Assembly: GCF_017829975.1 (NCBI RefSeq)
Contig: NZ_JAEEGA010000027.1
Coordinates: 1 to 44,000, forward strand
DNA length: 44,000 bases
Direction: 5' to 3'
Origin: Vagococcus allomyrinae
GTDB taxonomy: Bacteria > Bacillota > Bacilli > Lactobacillales > Vagococcaceae
Positions 1-7,408 of the stretch are shown here, one piece after another; within the stretch, counting starts at the first letter, position 1; each line of letters opens with the position of its first letter. The notes beneath the pieces were generated by a model that saw nothing but the letters and a program-made list of their open reading frames with translations, had not been told where the DNA came from and made no database searches. The translations under genes were made by a program, and so were the position numbers.

Positions 1-1
1 A

Positions 2-123
2 CTCTGATGAATGAATAAAAGAGAATAAAATAAGGTTCCAATCCCAAAATCAGGGATTGGACCCTTATTATTTTATCTCTAAAGATAAAAACGAAAGAAA
101 CCTATTCGTTTTTCAGCAGCCTC
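2..123. repeat. Left copy of a 122-bp perfect inverted repeat at the window ends
   Basis: Bases 2-123 are the exact reverse complement of 43879-44000; the match breaks at 124 (left) and 43878 (right) and could continue beyond the window. The repeat contains a terminator-like hairpin and the last codons of a small open frame on the minus strand. Confidence 0.95.
24..70 (-). terminator. Intrinsic terminator inside the end repeat
   Basis: A stem pairs 29-45 with 53-69 (17 bp, one G-U pair) around a 7-base loop, with T-rich DNA on both sides. On the minus strand it would end transcription from the small genes at 79-416. The right-hand copy of the repeat carries the same hairpin and could serve the operon ending at 43817. 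Confidence 0.7.
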
Positions 124-210
124 ATTATTTCTGGCTTGTTTTTTTTTGCGGTACAACGCTTGGTTGGTAAAATAGCGATAACGAGAGGTTACCTTTACTG
201 TCTTGGTCAT
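79..210 (-). CDS. Possible small basic protein, 43 aa
   Basis: Open frame on the minus strand starting MTKTVKVTSRYRYF and ending EKRIGFFRFYL, strongly basic. I see no Shine-Dalgarno site before this ATG. The frame stays open upstream and there encodes a hydrophobic run (RIVAFILIITSNLM) overlapping the end of the lipoprotein gene at 243-416, so it may be a translationally coupled membrane protein with a non-ATG start, or the tail of a decayed gene. The last 15 codons lie in the end repeat. Not recognised. Confidence 0.25.
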   Translation of the reverse strand: MTKTVKVTSRYRYFTNQALYRKKKQARNNEAAEKRIGFFRFYL

Positions 211-242
211 CAAATTAGACGTAATAATCAGAATAAAGGCGA

Positions 243-416
243 CTATTCTGGTTCGACGATGTCGTTTTCAGGTAATTGGTCATAATAAATTACACTGGAA
301 TCGAGAGTGTTGATTGTTTCATCAATTTTAGGGGCTTGTTTTTTAGTAGTTAATGAACAAGCGGACAAGCCGAGTGAAGCAATAACTAGGCTGGCAATCA
401 TCAATTTTCTTTTCAT
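243..416 (-). CDS. Small lipoprotein, 57 aa
   Basis: Reads MKRKLMIASLVIASLGLSAC followed by a short polar tail ending DIVEPE. The positively charged start, hydrophobic core and LSAC lipobox predict a lipoprotein signal peptide with lipidation at Cys20, leaving a mature peptide of 38 residues on the outer face of the membrane. A GGGAG ribosome site lies just upstream of the ATG. It is transcribed toward the left window end and its hairpin. Lipoproteins this small are often orphan envelope proteins; I recognise no specific family. Coding is supported by the well-formed signal and ribosome site. Confidence 0.7.
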   Translation of the reverse strand: MKRKLMIASLVIASLGLSACSLTTKKQAPKIDETINTLDSSVIYYDQLPENDIVEPE

Positions 417-475
417 TCAAACAATCTCCCTATCTTTTTTTTCATTATAACACAAAATGATAAAAGGTGCTATTT

Positions 476-625
476 ATGAAAAAACAAAGACAAGCAGTCA
501 CAAAAAATATTACTGGAGTACCTATTCACCCAGATTTTTCCAAGAAAATGCGTAACAACCCCGGTGAAGTTATAATTAGGGAAATCTCACTCGATTATTT
601 CAAAAAAAGCATAGCTCGCAAATGA
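476..625 (+). CDS. Hypothetical small protein, 49 aa
   Basis: The frame opens MKKQRQAVTKNITGVPIHPD and ends KKSIARK. It is preceded by AAAGGTG seven bases before the ATG, an acceptable ribosome site, and runs divergently from the lipoprotein at 243-416 with 59 bp between the starts. The protein is basic with no membrane segment. I do not recognise a family; the length and composition would also fit a chance frame. Confidence 0.35.
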   Translation: MKKQRQAVTKNITGVPIHPDFSKKMRNNPGEVIIREISLDYFKKSIARK

Positions 626-712
626 GAAGAGTAAGAGAATTTAAGACTAATTAGCAAATGATAAGTAATTTGTTATCTTGACTCTAAAATGGAATAGAAG
701 TCGTTACCCTAA

Positions 713-727
713 TTTTTTTTTTTTTTT
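713..727. repeat. Homopolymer of 15 T
   Basis: Fifteen consecutive T lie 69 bases upstream of the lipoprotein start at 796. Tracts like this are unstable in replication and could vary promoter spacing, but they are also a common sequencing error site. Confidence 0.9.
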
Positions 728-795
728 GTTCCGAAAACGTAGACTAAATGAACTGTTTTGTGATATATTTAATTTTGTTAAAAAGGAGGAATAAA

Positions 796-1269
796 ATGAA
801 CAAAAAAATAATAATTTTATTGATGAGTGTGATGGTGATTGTTTTATCATCATGTGGAACAAGCGAAAAAGCAGCAAAAGAAAACGCAGAAGAATTTATC
901 AAACTGACGGATGTTTACTTTGAAAAGCAACAACAATTGATGATCAAACAATCTGAGGGGCAGTCAGGTGACTTTGCTGAATTAAGCAAGCATGCTCAAG
1001 AGGTTGTTGATTCAAAAGAGTATCAGGAATGGGAAAAAGAAGTTAAAACGATTAAAAAATTTAAAATTGAGAAAGGCGAAAAATCTGAAGATTATATCAA
1101 GTTACAGGACTCTCTCAATAAGTACAACGATATTCAAATAGAGTATTTTCAGGAATTAGCCAAAGCGAAAGATGCAGACGCCTATAATGATGTAAATACT
1201 GACTTGGCCACCAAAGTAGGAGAGAGCCAAGAAGACTTCTTCACTATTATGGAAGCTTTGGAAGAGTAA
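796..1269 (+). CDS. Lipoprotein, 157 aa, function unknown
   Basis: The start at 796 is chosen over an upstream ATG because AAAAGGAGG lies just before it and the protein then opens with a proper signal: MNKKIIILLMSVMVIVLSSC, with lipobox LSSC and lipidation at Cys20. The mature part is helical and highly charged, rich in Lys, Glu and Gln, without recognisable catalytic motifs, and probably forms a helical bundle on the cell surface. It resembles the many small Firmicute lipoproteins of unknown role. It is a single gene ended by a strong terminator at 1296-1337. Confidence 0.85.
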   Translation: MNKKIIILLMSVMVIVLSSCGTSEKAAKENAEEFIKLTDVYFEKQQQLMIKQSEGQSGDFAELSKHAQEVVDSKEYQEWEKEVKTIKKFKIEKGEKSEDYIKLQDSLNKYNDIQIEYFQELAKAKDADAYNDVNTDLATKVGESQEDFFTIMEALEE

Positions 1270-1295
1270 AATTTAACCTATCAAGAATAAAAGCA

Positions 1296-1337
1296 AATCT
1301 CCTTCAACTGTCTCAGGATAGTTGAAGGAGATTTTTT
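1296..1337 (+). terminator. Intrinsic terminator after the lipoprotein gene
   Basis: The arms AATCTCCTTCAACT and AGTTGAAGGAGATT pair perfectly around a short loop and are followed by a T run. Confidence 0.9.
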
Positions 1338-1377
1338 GAGATCTTTTAGTGATTGACCAAGCAAGTTTACAAAAAAA

Positions 1378-1698
1378 TTACAGTTTATTTGTAAACTTTT
1401 CTGATGTATTAGCGTATATAAGACTTCCAAATGAAAGTAGACAGATCACATTGATGATGAGAAAGATTATAGTGGGTTTTGGAAACAATCCAAGGATTAG
1501 CATTAAGACTGAGCAAATTATTAATAGACTGCCCAATAACTTCCCTAAGGCTGGGCCATTCATTTGCTCTCTGCTTTTTTTGGGTGCGGTATTGTAGCCA
1601 GCGATTAACATTAACCACTTACCACGGAGTAGCTGAATACCACAAATAGTAAAAATAAGCATTAATGGTGTAAGAAAGATAATAATTGTCCAATCCAT
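1378..1698 (-). CDS. DUF3784-like membrane protein, 106 aa
   Basis: Three hydrophobic helices are visible: about residues 3-23, 51-70 and 76-95. The segment LLRGKWLMLIAGYNTAPKK between the first and second helices is the characteristic motif of the DUF3784 family of small Firmicute membrane proteins, whose function is unknown. AAGGGGG precedes the ATG. It is convergent with the lipoprotein at 796-1269. Length is normal for the family. An overlapping plus-strand frame at 1349-1597 is rejected as a shadow. Confidence 0.8.
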   Translation of the reverse strand: MDWTIIIFLTPLMLIFTICGIQLLRGKWLMLIAGYNTAPKKSREQMNGPALGKLLGSLLIICSVLMLILGLFPKPTIIFLIINVICLLSFGSLIYANTSEKFTNKL

Positions 1699-1959
1699 AA
1701 AAAAACCCCCTTATGACTATCATATACCCGAACTACTAGAAAATAAAGAAAGAAATAATGGTACTTTAGTTCAATCAGATTTTTGCTATTCTGAATAGGG
1801 CAGTATGGGCGTGGGAGATGATGCATAAATGTAACCTATTTAGAAAAGAGATGGTGTCTCATAGCTGATTGTATTAAGTTATGGTCAGAACAGACGTGTT
1901 TTTGTCCTGATTGTATGTGCAGTAAAGCATTATGTATGTAATTGATTTAGAAATAAAAA

Positions 1960-1988
1960 GAAAAAGCCCTATGAAGAAGGACTTTATA
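1960..1988 (-). terminator. Terminator of the 54-aa membrane protein gene
   Basis: On the minus strand AAAGTCCT pairs with AGGGCTTT around a short loop (one G-U pair), followed by TTCTTTTTATTT. It overlaps the stop codon. Confidence 0.7.
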
Positions 1989-2148
1989 AGAGGCCAACAG
2001 TAAAAAAAATTACGTATATCCAACCAAGGAAACCGTGAAAGATTATTATAGTGATACCATGCCCCGCTATATAAGATAGAATCATGGCTAATAAACATCC
2101 AATGCTTATACCGGATGTCGCGACAGTTTTAGATTTCGACTTTGTCAT
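1984..2148 (-). CDS. Small membrane protein, 54 aa
   Basis: Opens MTKSKSKTVATSGISIGCLL and has two hydrophobic segments, about residues 13-27 and 30-53. The second contains HGFLGWIYVIFF, resembling a family of very small conserved membrane proteins in streptococci and enterococci with a conserved HG-x-L/F-GW-x-YVIY motif near the C terminus; that family has no known function. AGGAGTG lies nine bases before the ATG and a terminator follows directly. It sits upstream of the DUF3784-like gene on the same strand, 285 bp away, so the two are probably separate units. Confidence 0.65.
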   Translation of the reverse strand: MTKSKSKTVATSGISIGCLLAMILSYIAGHGITIIIFHGFLGWIYVIFFTVGLL

Positions 2149-2278
2149 GAAGACACTCCTTTCTCTAATACGTTAATTGTATGGCATTCGAGAAAGAATA
2201 AGTTGGATATTCTTAAATGGTAAGAAATGACGCCTAAACGGTAAATTGATTAATGCCTAAAAGAATAGAAAGAGAGTA

Positions 2279-2458
2279 TTAGTCTCTTTCCTTTTCAAAT
2301 ACAAAATCATACACAGTGGGGCCGAGAGCGTTATATCTTAACGGGATAGCTGAAATAAATCTGTAACCATCAATTGAATTTTCAGAGATTACCTCCTGAT
2401 AATTCTCTTTGAGTTTCCCAGTAAAATCAACATCGATTGAAACATATTTATATTCCAT
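2279..2458 (-). CDS. DUF4177-like protein, 59 aa
   Basis: The sequence MEYKYVSIDVDFTGKL, a middle ending with an isoleucine/alanine strand, and the end YDFVFEKERD match the small DUF4177 fold: an MxEYK start, about 55-65 residues, and a final strand that in the family often reads as an aliphatic run. The family is widespread, cytoplasmic and of unknown function. AAGGAGTG precedes the start at good distance. No partner gene is evident. Confidence 0.65.
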   Translation of the reverse strand: MEYKYVSIDVDFTGKLKENYQEVISENSIDGYRFISAIPLRYNALGPTVYDFVFEKERD

Positions 2459-2574
2459 AACGTAGTCACTCCTTTTATTGTTGGTACTCCCAAAAGTATA
2501 TCATTTATTTTGGAAGTGTACTCTTACATTTAAGAAAGATAAACTAAACAATCGATACAAGATATCAAAATGTA

Positions 2575-3033
2575 CTACCTAGAAGAAGCCTTACTTGCGA
2601 TTTTTTCTATTACGGAATAGGTGAGATGGAATGATTTTATATCGTCACCCATCGATGCATAGATTGTGTATGTAAAGTTCTCGCCGATTACTGAGGTATT
2701 AATTGGCCTCCCAGCCGGTGTATCTGCTGTTGCTCCATCTGGCGTAATAGGTGTGATTGAGACTAAATCAAATTTAGATTTTTCCATATCGATAAACTGT
2801 TCAAACCTAATTTCTTCGTCAGACCAATCACTATATACCGCTGTACCGTTTTTAATCGCTTTATAAGTATCGTAGTTAAATGAACTACAGGGCATATAAC
2901 TGTTTTGTGGAAAAACGACATTATCATAAAAAACAATGCTAACGTCCCTATGTCTAAATTTAAGCCAGAGGAATAAAAGCCCAGCCATTAAAATGAGAGC
3001 AATTAGTTTTTTGGTGATTAGAGTTTTATTCAC
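2575..3033 (-). CDS. Membrane-anchored protein, 152 aa
   Basis: The gene starts at a GTG with AGAGGTGA just upstream. One N-terminal transmembrane helix (about residues 9-25, LIALILMAGLLFLWLKF) anchors a soluble domain of about 125 residues outside the cell. That domain has two closely spaced acidic/aromatic stretches and ends with a Ser-rich tail. I do not recognise a family. It lies just downstream, on the same strand, of the broken DUF5011-like gene at 3074-3498, and both may derive from one accessory operon. Confidence 0.65.
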   Translation of the reverse strand: MNKTLITKKLIALILMAGLLFLWLKFRHRDVSIVFYDNVVFPQNSYMPCSSFNYDTYKAIKNGTAVYSDWSDEEIRFEQFIDMEKSKFDLVSITPITPDGATADTPAGRPINTSVIGENFTYTIYASMGDDIKSFHLTYSVIEKIASKASSR

Positions 3034-3073
3034 ATGTCACCTCTTATGTATTGTGATCTCCATTGTAACAAAA

Positions 3074-3498
3074 TTAGGTACAAATTGGTATAGCTAGAGT
3101 GGGTGAGGCATACCATACAGTGGTCGTATTACCTTTTGAGTCAGTGATTGAATAGACACATGTATGGCTATATCGCCAATTAAAAGTATATAACATTTCA
3201 TCAGATGGATATAGCTCAGACGTAACCTCACCAGTTGATGGGGTTGAATTTGTTTCAATCACCTTTACAGTTACTTTAGAAGTCAAGTCGCCATCTTCTT
3301 TATCAAAAGCTTTAACTATGTCTAATGGATAAATTTCATCACCTTTATTATAATCTCCACTACTAACTTTGATAACAGGTGCTTGGTCAGGTGAATATAA
3401 ATAAGTGACAGCTGCTAAAACAGTGTAGATCCACCAATCAAACAGGTTAGTACCACCATAACATAAGCAAATTTCTTGCTAACCTTAGGATAATTCAA
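3074..3498 (-). pseudogene. Frameshifted DUF5011-like surface protein fragment
   Basis: On the minus strand a first frame, possibly from a TTG at 3498, gives a membrane helix (KFAYVMVVLTCLIGGSTLF) and then a stop. Shifting frame near 3416-3423 continues as VLAAVTYLYSPDQAPVIKVS, then an Ig-like repeat with KAFDKEDGDLTSKVTVKV and YSITDSKGNTTT. That pattern (DxxDGDLTxxV ... Y.VTDSxGNT) is typical of DUF5011/Ig-like domains in surface proteins. I see no good ribosome site. Most likely a decayed gene for an anchored extracellular protein; a sequencing frameshift is possible. Confidence 0.6.
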
Positions 3499-3851
3499 CT
3501 TTTTTTATAACGTGTCAAAACGAACGGTATTGCAAAATAAGGAGTGATTAATCTCACGGATAATAAGCAAGTGGGTTTCTAACGAAAAGGATGTTTACGA
3601 ATGAGTTAGTTTTTAATCAAATTATTGAGAAATAAAATAAGTATATAGCACTACAGCGAACACTCTTCATAAGCGAGTTTAGCCTTTTTGTGGAAAGCAT
3701 AGGCACTCGAATTCCTTATCATGTGGTACCGAACAATTGCGAGAGTTTGCTGAAACGACCAGTCTTTGGCAAGTGTAACTGAATAGAGACGCTTAATCAT
3801 TGGCATCGTCAAAAAGAGTTTTTTTATAGCCAAGACGAAAGAGAGTCGTAA

Positions 3852-4110
3852 ATAGTGCCTACTGAATGAATCTCTCATAATGTATAAAAGCCATTAAATA
3901 GGTGCTTAGTTGTGCATAACACTTTTAAACTGGCATTTTTGACAGTATAAATTGAATGTTTTGAAGGCTTAACTTTCATTTTTATGCACTCTCACTAACG
4001 AAGTGCAAGGGTTTGATCTGTTTCTCATTAAAACCCTTGCACTTCAAATTAGAGAAACATCCTGTAAATATTGTCATATTAACGTTTATACATAGTTCAG
4101 TAGGCACTAT
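3852..4110. mobile_element. MITE-like element, 259 bp with 15-bp inverted ends
   Basis: The ends are perfect inverted repeats: ATAGTGCCTACTGAA at 3852-3866 and its complement at 4096-4110. A second inverted pair lies further in (TGTATAAA near 3891, TTTATACA near 4085). In the middle, 4000-4014 and 4031-4045 form a 15-bp perfect hairpin. There is no transposase gene. Nested symmetry and small size fit a non-autonomous element. This explains most of the gene-free stretch 3499-4142; the remainder (3499-3851) shows only a short unrecognised minus-strand frame. Confidence 0.5.
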
Positions 4111-4142
4111 ATACTTTAAGAAAACAGAGTCATTTAAAGGGA

Positions 4143-4368
4143 GTGATTGACGAATTGAATCAACGAGCTGAAGAACTAGAAAAAGAGCGTGAAGAAATCG
4201 TTCAAATGATTGATAAAGTTACTGGTTTGAATCAAAAAAATATTAAAGTTGAAATATAACGAAAGGCTCACATTAGAATCGATAGCAGAAGAGTTGGGGT
4301 ATAGCTATTCTTACATCAAAAGTAAACACGCTGAGCTCATGAGAATTATTCAGTTTAATAAAAAATGA
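4143..4368 (+). pseudogene. Remnant of a phage late-transcription regulator (ArpU/DUF1492-like)
   Basis: One frame gives a charged coiled coil (ELNQRAEELEKEREEIVQMI) ending at 4259; the next frame gives YNERLTLESIAEELGYSYSY and KSKHAELMRIIQFNKK, a sigma-region-4-like helix-turn-helix. Phage regulators of the DUF1492/ArpU type have this order: coiled coil, then a conserved (R)Y-x-E-LTxExIAxELxYSxxYI helix-turn-helix. The reading frame breaks around 4252-4258 and the middle of the protein is missing, so I call it a remnant. It marks the left part of the decayed prophage. Confidence 0.5.
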
Positions 4369-4378
4369 AAAATAAAAA

Positions 4379-4424
4379 ATACCGTTTGGAACATCCTGTT
4401 GGCTGGGATAGCTTCAAACGGTAT
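4379..4424 (-). terminator. Terminator of the Tudor-fusion gene
   Basis: ATACCGTTTG (4379-4388) pairs with CAAACGGTAT (4415-4424). On the minus strand it is followed by a T-rich run, five bases after the stop codon of the gene at 4429-5202. Confidence 0.85.
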
Positions 4425-4428
4425 CTAT

Positions 4429-5202
4429 TTAAGAAATTTTTGTGATTGGTGCGAATTCAGAGAGTAGTCGTTTAGTTCCCAAATCTTTGAAATTTATATC
4501 TACTTCTTGATTGTTAGCTGTTCCCTCTACTTTTATAACTTTACCAGCTCCCCATTTCTTATGAAAAGCAGTATCACCTACTTGCCATTCAATGGAATTA
4601 GAATTTATTATTTCAAGTTTCTGAGTCATATTAATTTCGTCTAATTTTCCCAGGATTAATTGCAAAGTCTCAGATTCGGATATATCTATATCGTCTATGC
4701 TTTTAACTTTAATTCGTTTAAAATTATTTAAAAAAGGAGAGTAATTAATATCTTCTATTGATTTTTTATACGTATTAACAATTTTTTCCTTCAATATTTG
4801 TTGAAATTTAACAATTTCAGTATGCCTTAAGTCCGAAGGATAGGAGATATGTTCAATCATGGATATATCAAACATATAATCGGTCTTATCATCTTTAATA
4901 ATAACTAAAGGTTTATCGAAAGCTAACCTTAGGCCAAGCTCTAGCATTACATTTCCGTTTCTCCCGCTTATATCAACAACAACTATTGGGTCATCATAAA
5001 TATTATTCACAATATTATTATGAATGATGTCCACTTCCCCTTTAGACTCACTGACCATTCTAGGATTGAAATTGAATGCATCGATACTTCTTATAGTATT
5101 TAACAATATAGATTGAACATCGTTAAACTGGTTTATGCTGTAACCAGGCATTGGTGCAAGAGGCATAATTAAGCCGCAGTTTATCATATTATCATTTTCC
5201 AT
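4429..5202 (-). CDS. Nucleoside-deoxyribosyltransferase/TIR-like protein with a C-terminal PcrA/UvrD Tudor domain, 257 aa
   Basis: The start at 5202 is preceded by AAAGGTGGG; an upstream in-frame ATG at 5235 has no such site. Residues 7-130 show the Rossmann-like pattern of nucleoside 2-deoxyribosyltransferase/TIR-related proteins: MPLAPMPGY near 13-21, DPIVVVDISGRNGNVMLELG at 71-90 with candidate acidic residue Glu88, then KPLVIIKDD. Residues 205-257 (EWQVGDTAFHKKWGAGKV ... LLSEFAPITKI) closely match the extreme C terminus of PcrA/UvrD helicases, a Tudor-like domain that in PcrA binds RNA polymerase. No helicase motifs are present. I infer a nucleotide- or NAD-processing effector targeted to transcription complexes. 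It diverges from a second protein of the same fold at 5395. A defence role is inference. Confidence 0.75.
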   Translation of the reverse strand: MENDNMINCGLIMPLAPMPGYSINQFNDVQSILLNTIRSIDAFNFNPRMVSESKGEVDIIHNNIVNNIYDDPIVVVDISGRNGNVMLELGLRLAFDKPLVIIKDDKTDYMFDISMIEHISYPSDLRHTEIVKFQQILKEKIVNTYKKSIEDINYSPFLNNFKRIKVKSIDDIDISESETLQLILGKLDEINMTQKLEIINSNSIEWQVGDTAFHKKWGAGKVIKVEGTANNQEVDINFKDLGTKRLLSEFAPITKIS

Positions 5203-5394
5203 AATAACCCACCTTTCGTAATAATCATACCACAAAAGTATAGTACGTACAGTACCAAGACAGTACTGACACCTTGAATTTTACATGTTATTCTAATAAC
5301 ATAGTAATTCGCACAAAATATAAATATCTTCTTCTGTCATTTGATTATATTATCTAGTATTATTGACATATAAGAGTAGATAGGAGGAAAAATG

Positions 5395-6288
5395 ATGGTG
5401 AAGAAAGATAAAGATGTAATTTCAAAAAAAAATGTAACTAAAAAATGTTTTTTTATTACACCAATTGGTGAAGAAAGCTCTGTGGAGTATAAAAAGTTAA
5501 AAGGTCTTGTTGAAAATGTTATTACACCAGTGTTATCCAATATGGGATATGAGATAGATGTAGCGCATAAAATTAATAAACTAGGATCTATAGGTGATCA
5601 AATATTTTCAAGCATTATTGGTTCTGATTTGATAATATCTAACCTGACAGATTGGAATCCCAATGTCATGTATGAAACTGCAGTTGCACATTCTTTTGGA
5701 ATACCAACAATTATGATTTGTGAAATTGGACCTAGATTACCTTTCGACTTAATAGGAGATCGAGTTGTATTTTTTGAAGATTCGATTAATGGTTCGGGAG
5801 TGTTGAGTAAACAATTGGAAGATAAAATTTCAAATCTTGAGGAAGACAAAACTATAGATAATCCTGTTTTTCGTTCTATAAAAGATAAAGACACAATTTC
5901 TAGAGTTGTTGAATCTGCTGATTCCGGAGATCAAGTTTCTAAAATGTTAGTTAAAATGAGTGAAGATATCACCTCACTAAGTAATAAATTTGATAATCTT
6001 GATGTTAATAATGATCTTAATTTAGTAAAAAAAATTCATGTTTATTTGAATAAGGAAATTTACTTGGATGAAAGTGAAATTGAAGATGAAGTTTTTCCAA
6101 CAGTTATTGAAACAATTGAAAAAATGTATGAAGATTTTGATATTGAATATATAGAGTTAGATGAATCTTTCAAATTAACTTTAATATTTAACTCTTTAAT
6201 AGACAAGCGAAAGCCAATAAGAAAATTGAGGACATTGTTTATAAATCAAGGAAACCCTGTAAATAGGATAACAACTAGTGGAAAATAA
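5395..6288 (+). CDS. TIR-like/nucleoside-deoxyribosyltransferase-like protein, 297 aa
   Basis: The second of two adjacent ATGs (5395) is seven bases from AGGAGG and is preferred. Residues 18-130 carry the fold signature: FFITPIG at 19-25, GSIGDQI at 64-70, and SDLIISNLTDWNPNVMYE at 77-94 with conserved Glu94, then GIPTIMICE and LPFDLIGDRVVFFED. Such domains occur in nucleoside 2-deoxyribosyltransferases and in TIR-related immune effectors that cleave NAD or nucleotides. The C-terminal 170 residues are acidic, partly helical and not recognised; they may be a sensor or oligomerisation part. It is divergent from the Tudor-fusion gene across a 192-bp gap, suggesting shared control and joint function. 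Codon use is A/T rich. Confidence 0.7.
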   Translation: MVKKDKDVISKKNVTKKCFFITPIGEESSVEYKKLKGLVENVITPVLSNMGYEIDVAHKINKLGSIGDQIFSSIIGSDLIISNLTDWNPNVMYETAVAHSFGIPTIMICEIGPRLPFDLIGDRVVFFEDSINGSGVLSKQLEDKISNLEEDKTIDNPVFRSIKDKDTISRVVESADSGDQVSKMLVKMSEDITSLSNKFDNLDVNNDLNLVKKIHVYLNKEIYLDESEIEDEVFPTVIETIEKMYEDFDIEYIELDESFKLTLIFNSLIDKRKPIRKLRTLFINQGNPVNRITTSGK

Positions 6289-6293
6289 AACTA

Positions 6294-6327
6294 AAAAACA
6301 CCCATCTAAATCAGGTGAGTGTTTTTG
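6294..6327 (+). terminator. Terminator after the TIR-like gene
   Basis: AAAACAC pairs with GTGTTTT around an imperfect inner stem, followed by T residues, a few bases after the stop codon. Confidence 0.6.
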
Positions 6328-6361
6328 TTTGGTTGAATTGAGATGTTAAGTTGTATCTCAC

Positions 6362-6396
6362 GCACAGAATTGACGTACCCTTGTCTGTGCTTTTTT
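6362..6396 (+). terminator. Intrinsic terminator in the prophage remnant
   Basis: GCACAGA (6362-6368) pairs with TCTGTGC (6384-6390), followed by six T. Confidence 0.75.
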
Positions 6397-6421
6397 ATTA
6401 TACCTAAGGAGGTAATCAATT

Positions 6422-6745
6422 ATGTCAGATAAAAATGAGTTCCTGTAATACTTTAAATCACTTCATGCTGAGAAAGATGTTGATGCAATAGCTGAAACTA
6501 TTTGGACCATCATTGGTATGTATGCTTTATCAATGGATGAAGTTACAGCTCTTAATTATTACATCATGGAGCGCACACTTAAGACTCCTGTCAATCAGAG
6601 AGTTCTTCTTGAAGATGCCAAGATAGATATTACTAAGCCGACTTATCACACAGAGGGAGTTATTACGCCACAACAAAAGGTGTTAGATGTGCAACGTGCA
6701 CTGTTAAGTAAATATGTTAGTGAGTTGAAAGGTGGGAGTAAATAA
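6422..6745 (+). pseudogene. Phage protein with a nonsense codon near its start
   Basis: From the ATG at 6422, preceded by AAGGAGG, the frame reads MSDKNEFL, hits a TAA at 6446-6448, then stays open in the same frame to 6745 (YFKSLHAEKDVDAIAETIWT, then a helical protein ending SELKGGSK). The strong ribosome site and uninterrupted downstream frame argue that the full protein had 107 residues and was inactivated by one substitution. Translation from an internal ATG at 6518 would give 75 residues. The product is a small helical phage protein of unknown role, next to HNH and terminase genes. A sequencing error would be an alternative. Confidence 0.6.
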
Positions 6746-6972
6746 TGACAGTTGAGTTTAGTTTAAATACTGATTCTGTCCCTGAGGTTTTGATTAATGG
6801 TGAGTCAGTTCCGGTTGTGTTTTGCTCGTATCAATATATTACATGTGGTTTAGGTGGCGGTGTTAACTTAATCATTGCCACAGTGTTAACTGGTTGTGAC
6901 AATGATTTATGTGGTGTCACTCAATCAGTTGTCTGTCACAACAATCTAACTGGCGAGACATACTTTCAATGA
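6745..6972 (+). CDS. Small phage protein, 75 aa
   Basis: The start overlaps the upstream stop by one base (TAATG), typical of phage operons, and GGTGGGAG precedes it. The product, starting MTVEFSLNTDSVPEVLINGE, is strand-rich with several Cys and a Gly-rich stretch (CGLGGGVNLI). No known function; position before the HNH gene suggests a small late gene or part of the packaging region. Its stop overlaps the ATG of the next gene. Confidence 0.6.
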   Translation: MTVEFSLNTDSVPEVLINGESVPVVFCSYQYITCGLGGGVNLIIATVLTGCDNDLCGVTQSVVCHNNLTGETYFQ

Positions 6973-7283
6973 TTGATATCACGTCACCAGAGTCACGTGC
7001 TAAGTTCTACGCATCAACTAAATGGCGGCAGTTACGTCTGTCAATTCTTGAGCGTGACAACTATGAATGTTTATGGTGCAAAGAACTTGGTAAGTTGAAT
7101 GATCGTAACACAGTAGTCTTGGAGGTTGATCATATCGTTGAGTTGGAACATCATCCAGAGTTCGCACTTGACCCGATGAACCTTAGAACATTGTGCAAGA
7201 ACTGCCACAACAAACGACACAAACGATTTGAACATCGGCCAAGTAAAGCAAAACGTTGGGACGATGAGTGGTTCGGTTATTAA
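6969..7283 (+). CDS. Phage HNH endonuclease, 104 aa
   Basis: The ATG at 6969 overlaps the preceding stop (ATGA) and is chosen over an earlier in-frame start lying inside the upstream gene. The protein has KWRQLRLSILERDNYECLWC, the HNH core VLEVDHIVELEHHPE, and LRTLCKNCHNKRHKRF: the two CxxC zinc ligands and the DH...N...H catalytic pattern. In many Gram-positive phages a free HNH enzyme of this size sits directly before the terminase genes and supports DNA packaging or cos cleavage. The length is normal and no key residue is missing, so it is probably still intact. Confidence 0.9.
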   Translation: MIDITSPESRAKFYASTKWRQLRLSILERDNYECLWCKELGKLNDRNTVVLEVDHIVELEHHPEFALDPMNLRTLCKNCHNKRHKRFEHRPSKAKRWDDEWFGY

Positions 7284-7408
7284 TTTTCTTATTCTCAGTA
7301 GACCCCCGGTCGAAATATTTTAAGCCTTTTTTTATTTCTGCTAAACCGGTGGATGGGTCAACTGTCTAAAAATACACGATAAAAAATTTTAATAGGGGGG
7401 GTAGGACA

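Noticed and set aside
1349-1597. Plus-strand frame opposite the DUF3784-like gene
   Set aside because: Lies on the complementary strand of a recognisable gene with a good start.
1874-2098. 74-codon minus-strand frame
   Set aside because: Overlaps, in another frame, the 54-residue membrane protein that has ribosome site, helices and terminator.
3651-3878. 75-codon minus-strand frame
   Set aside because: No ribosome site and no recognised family; it runs into one end of the MITE-like repeat.
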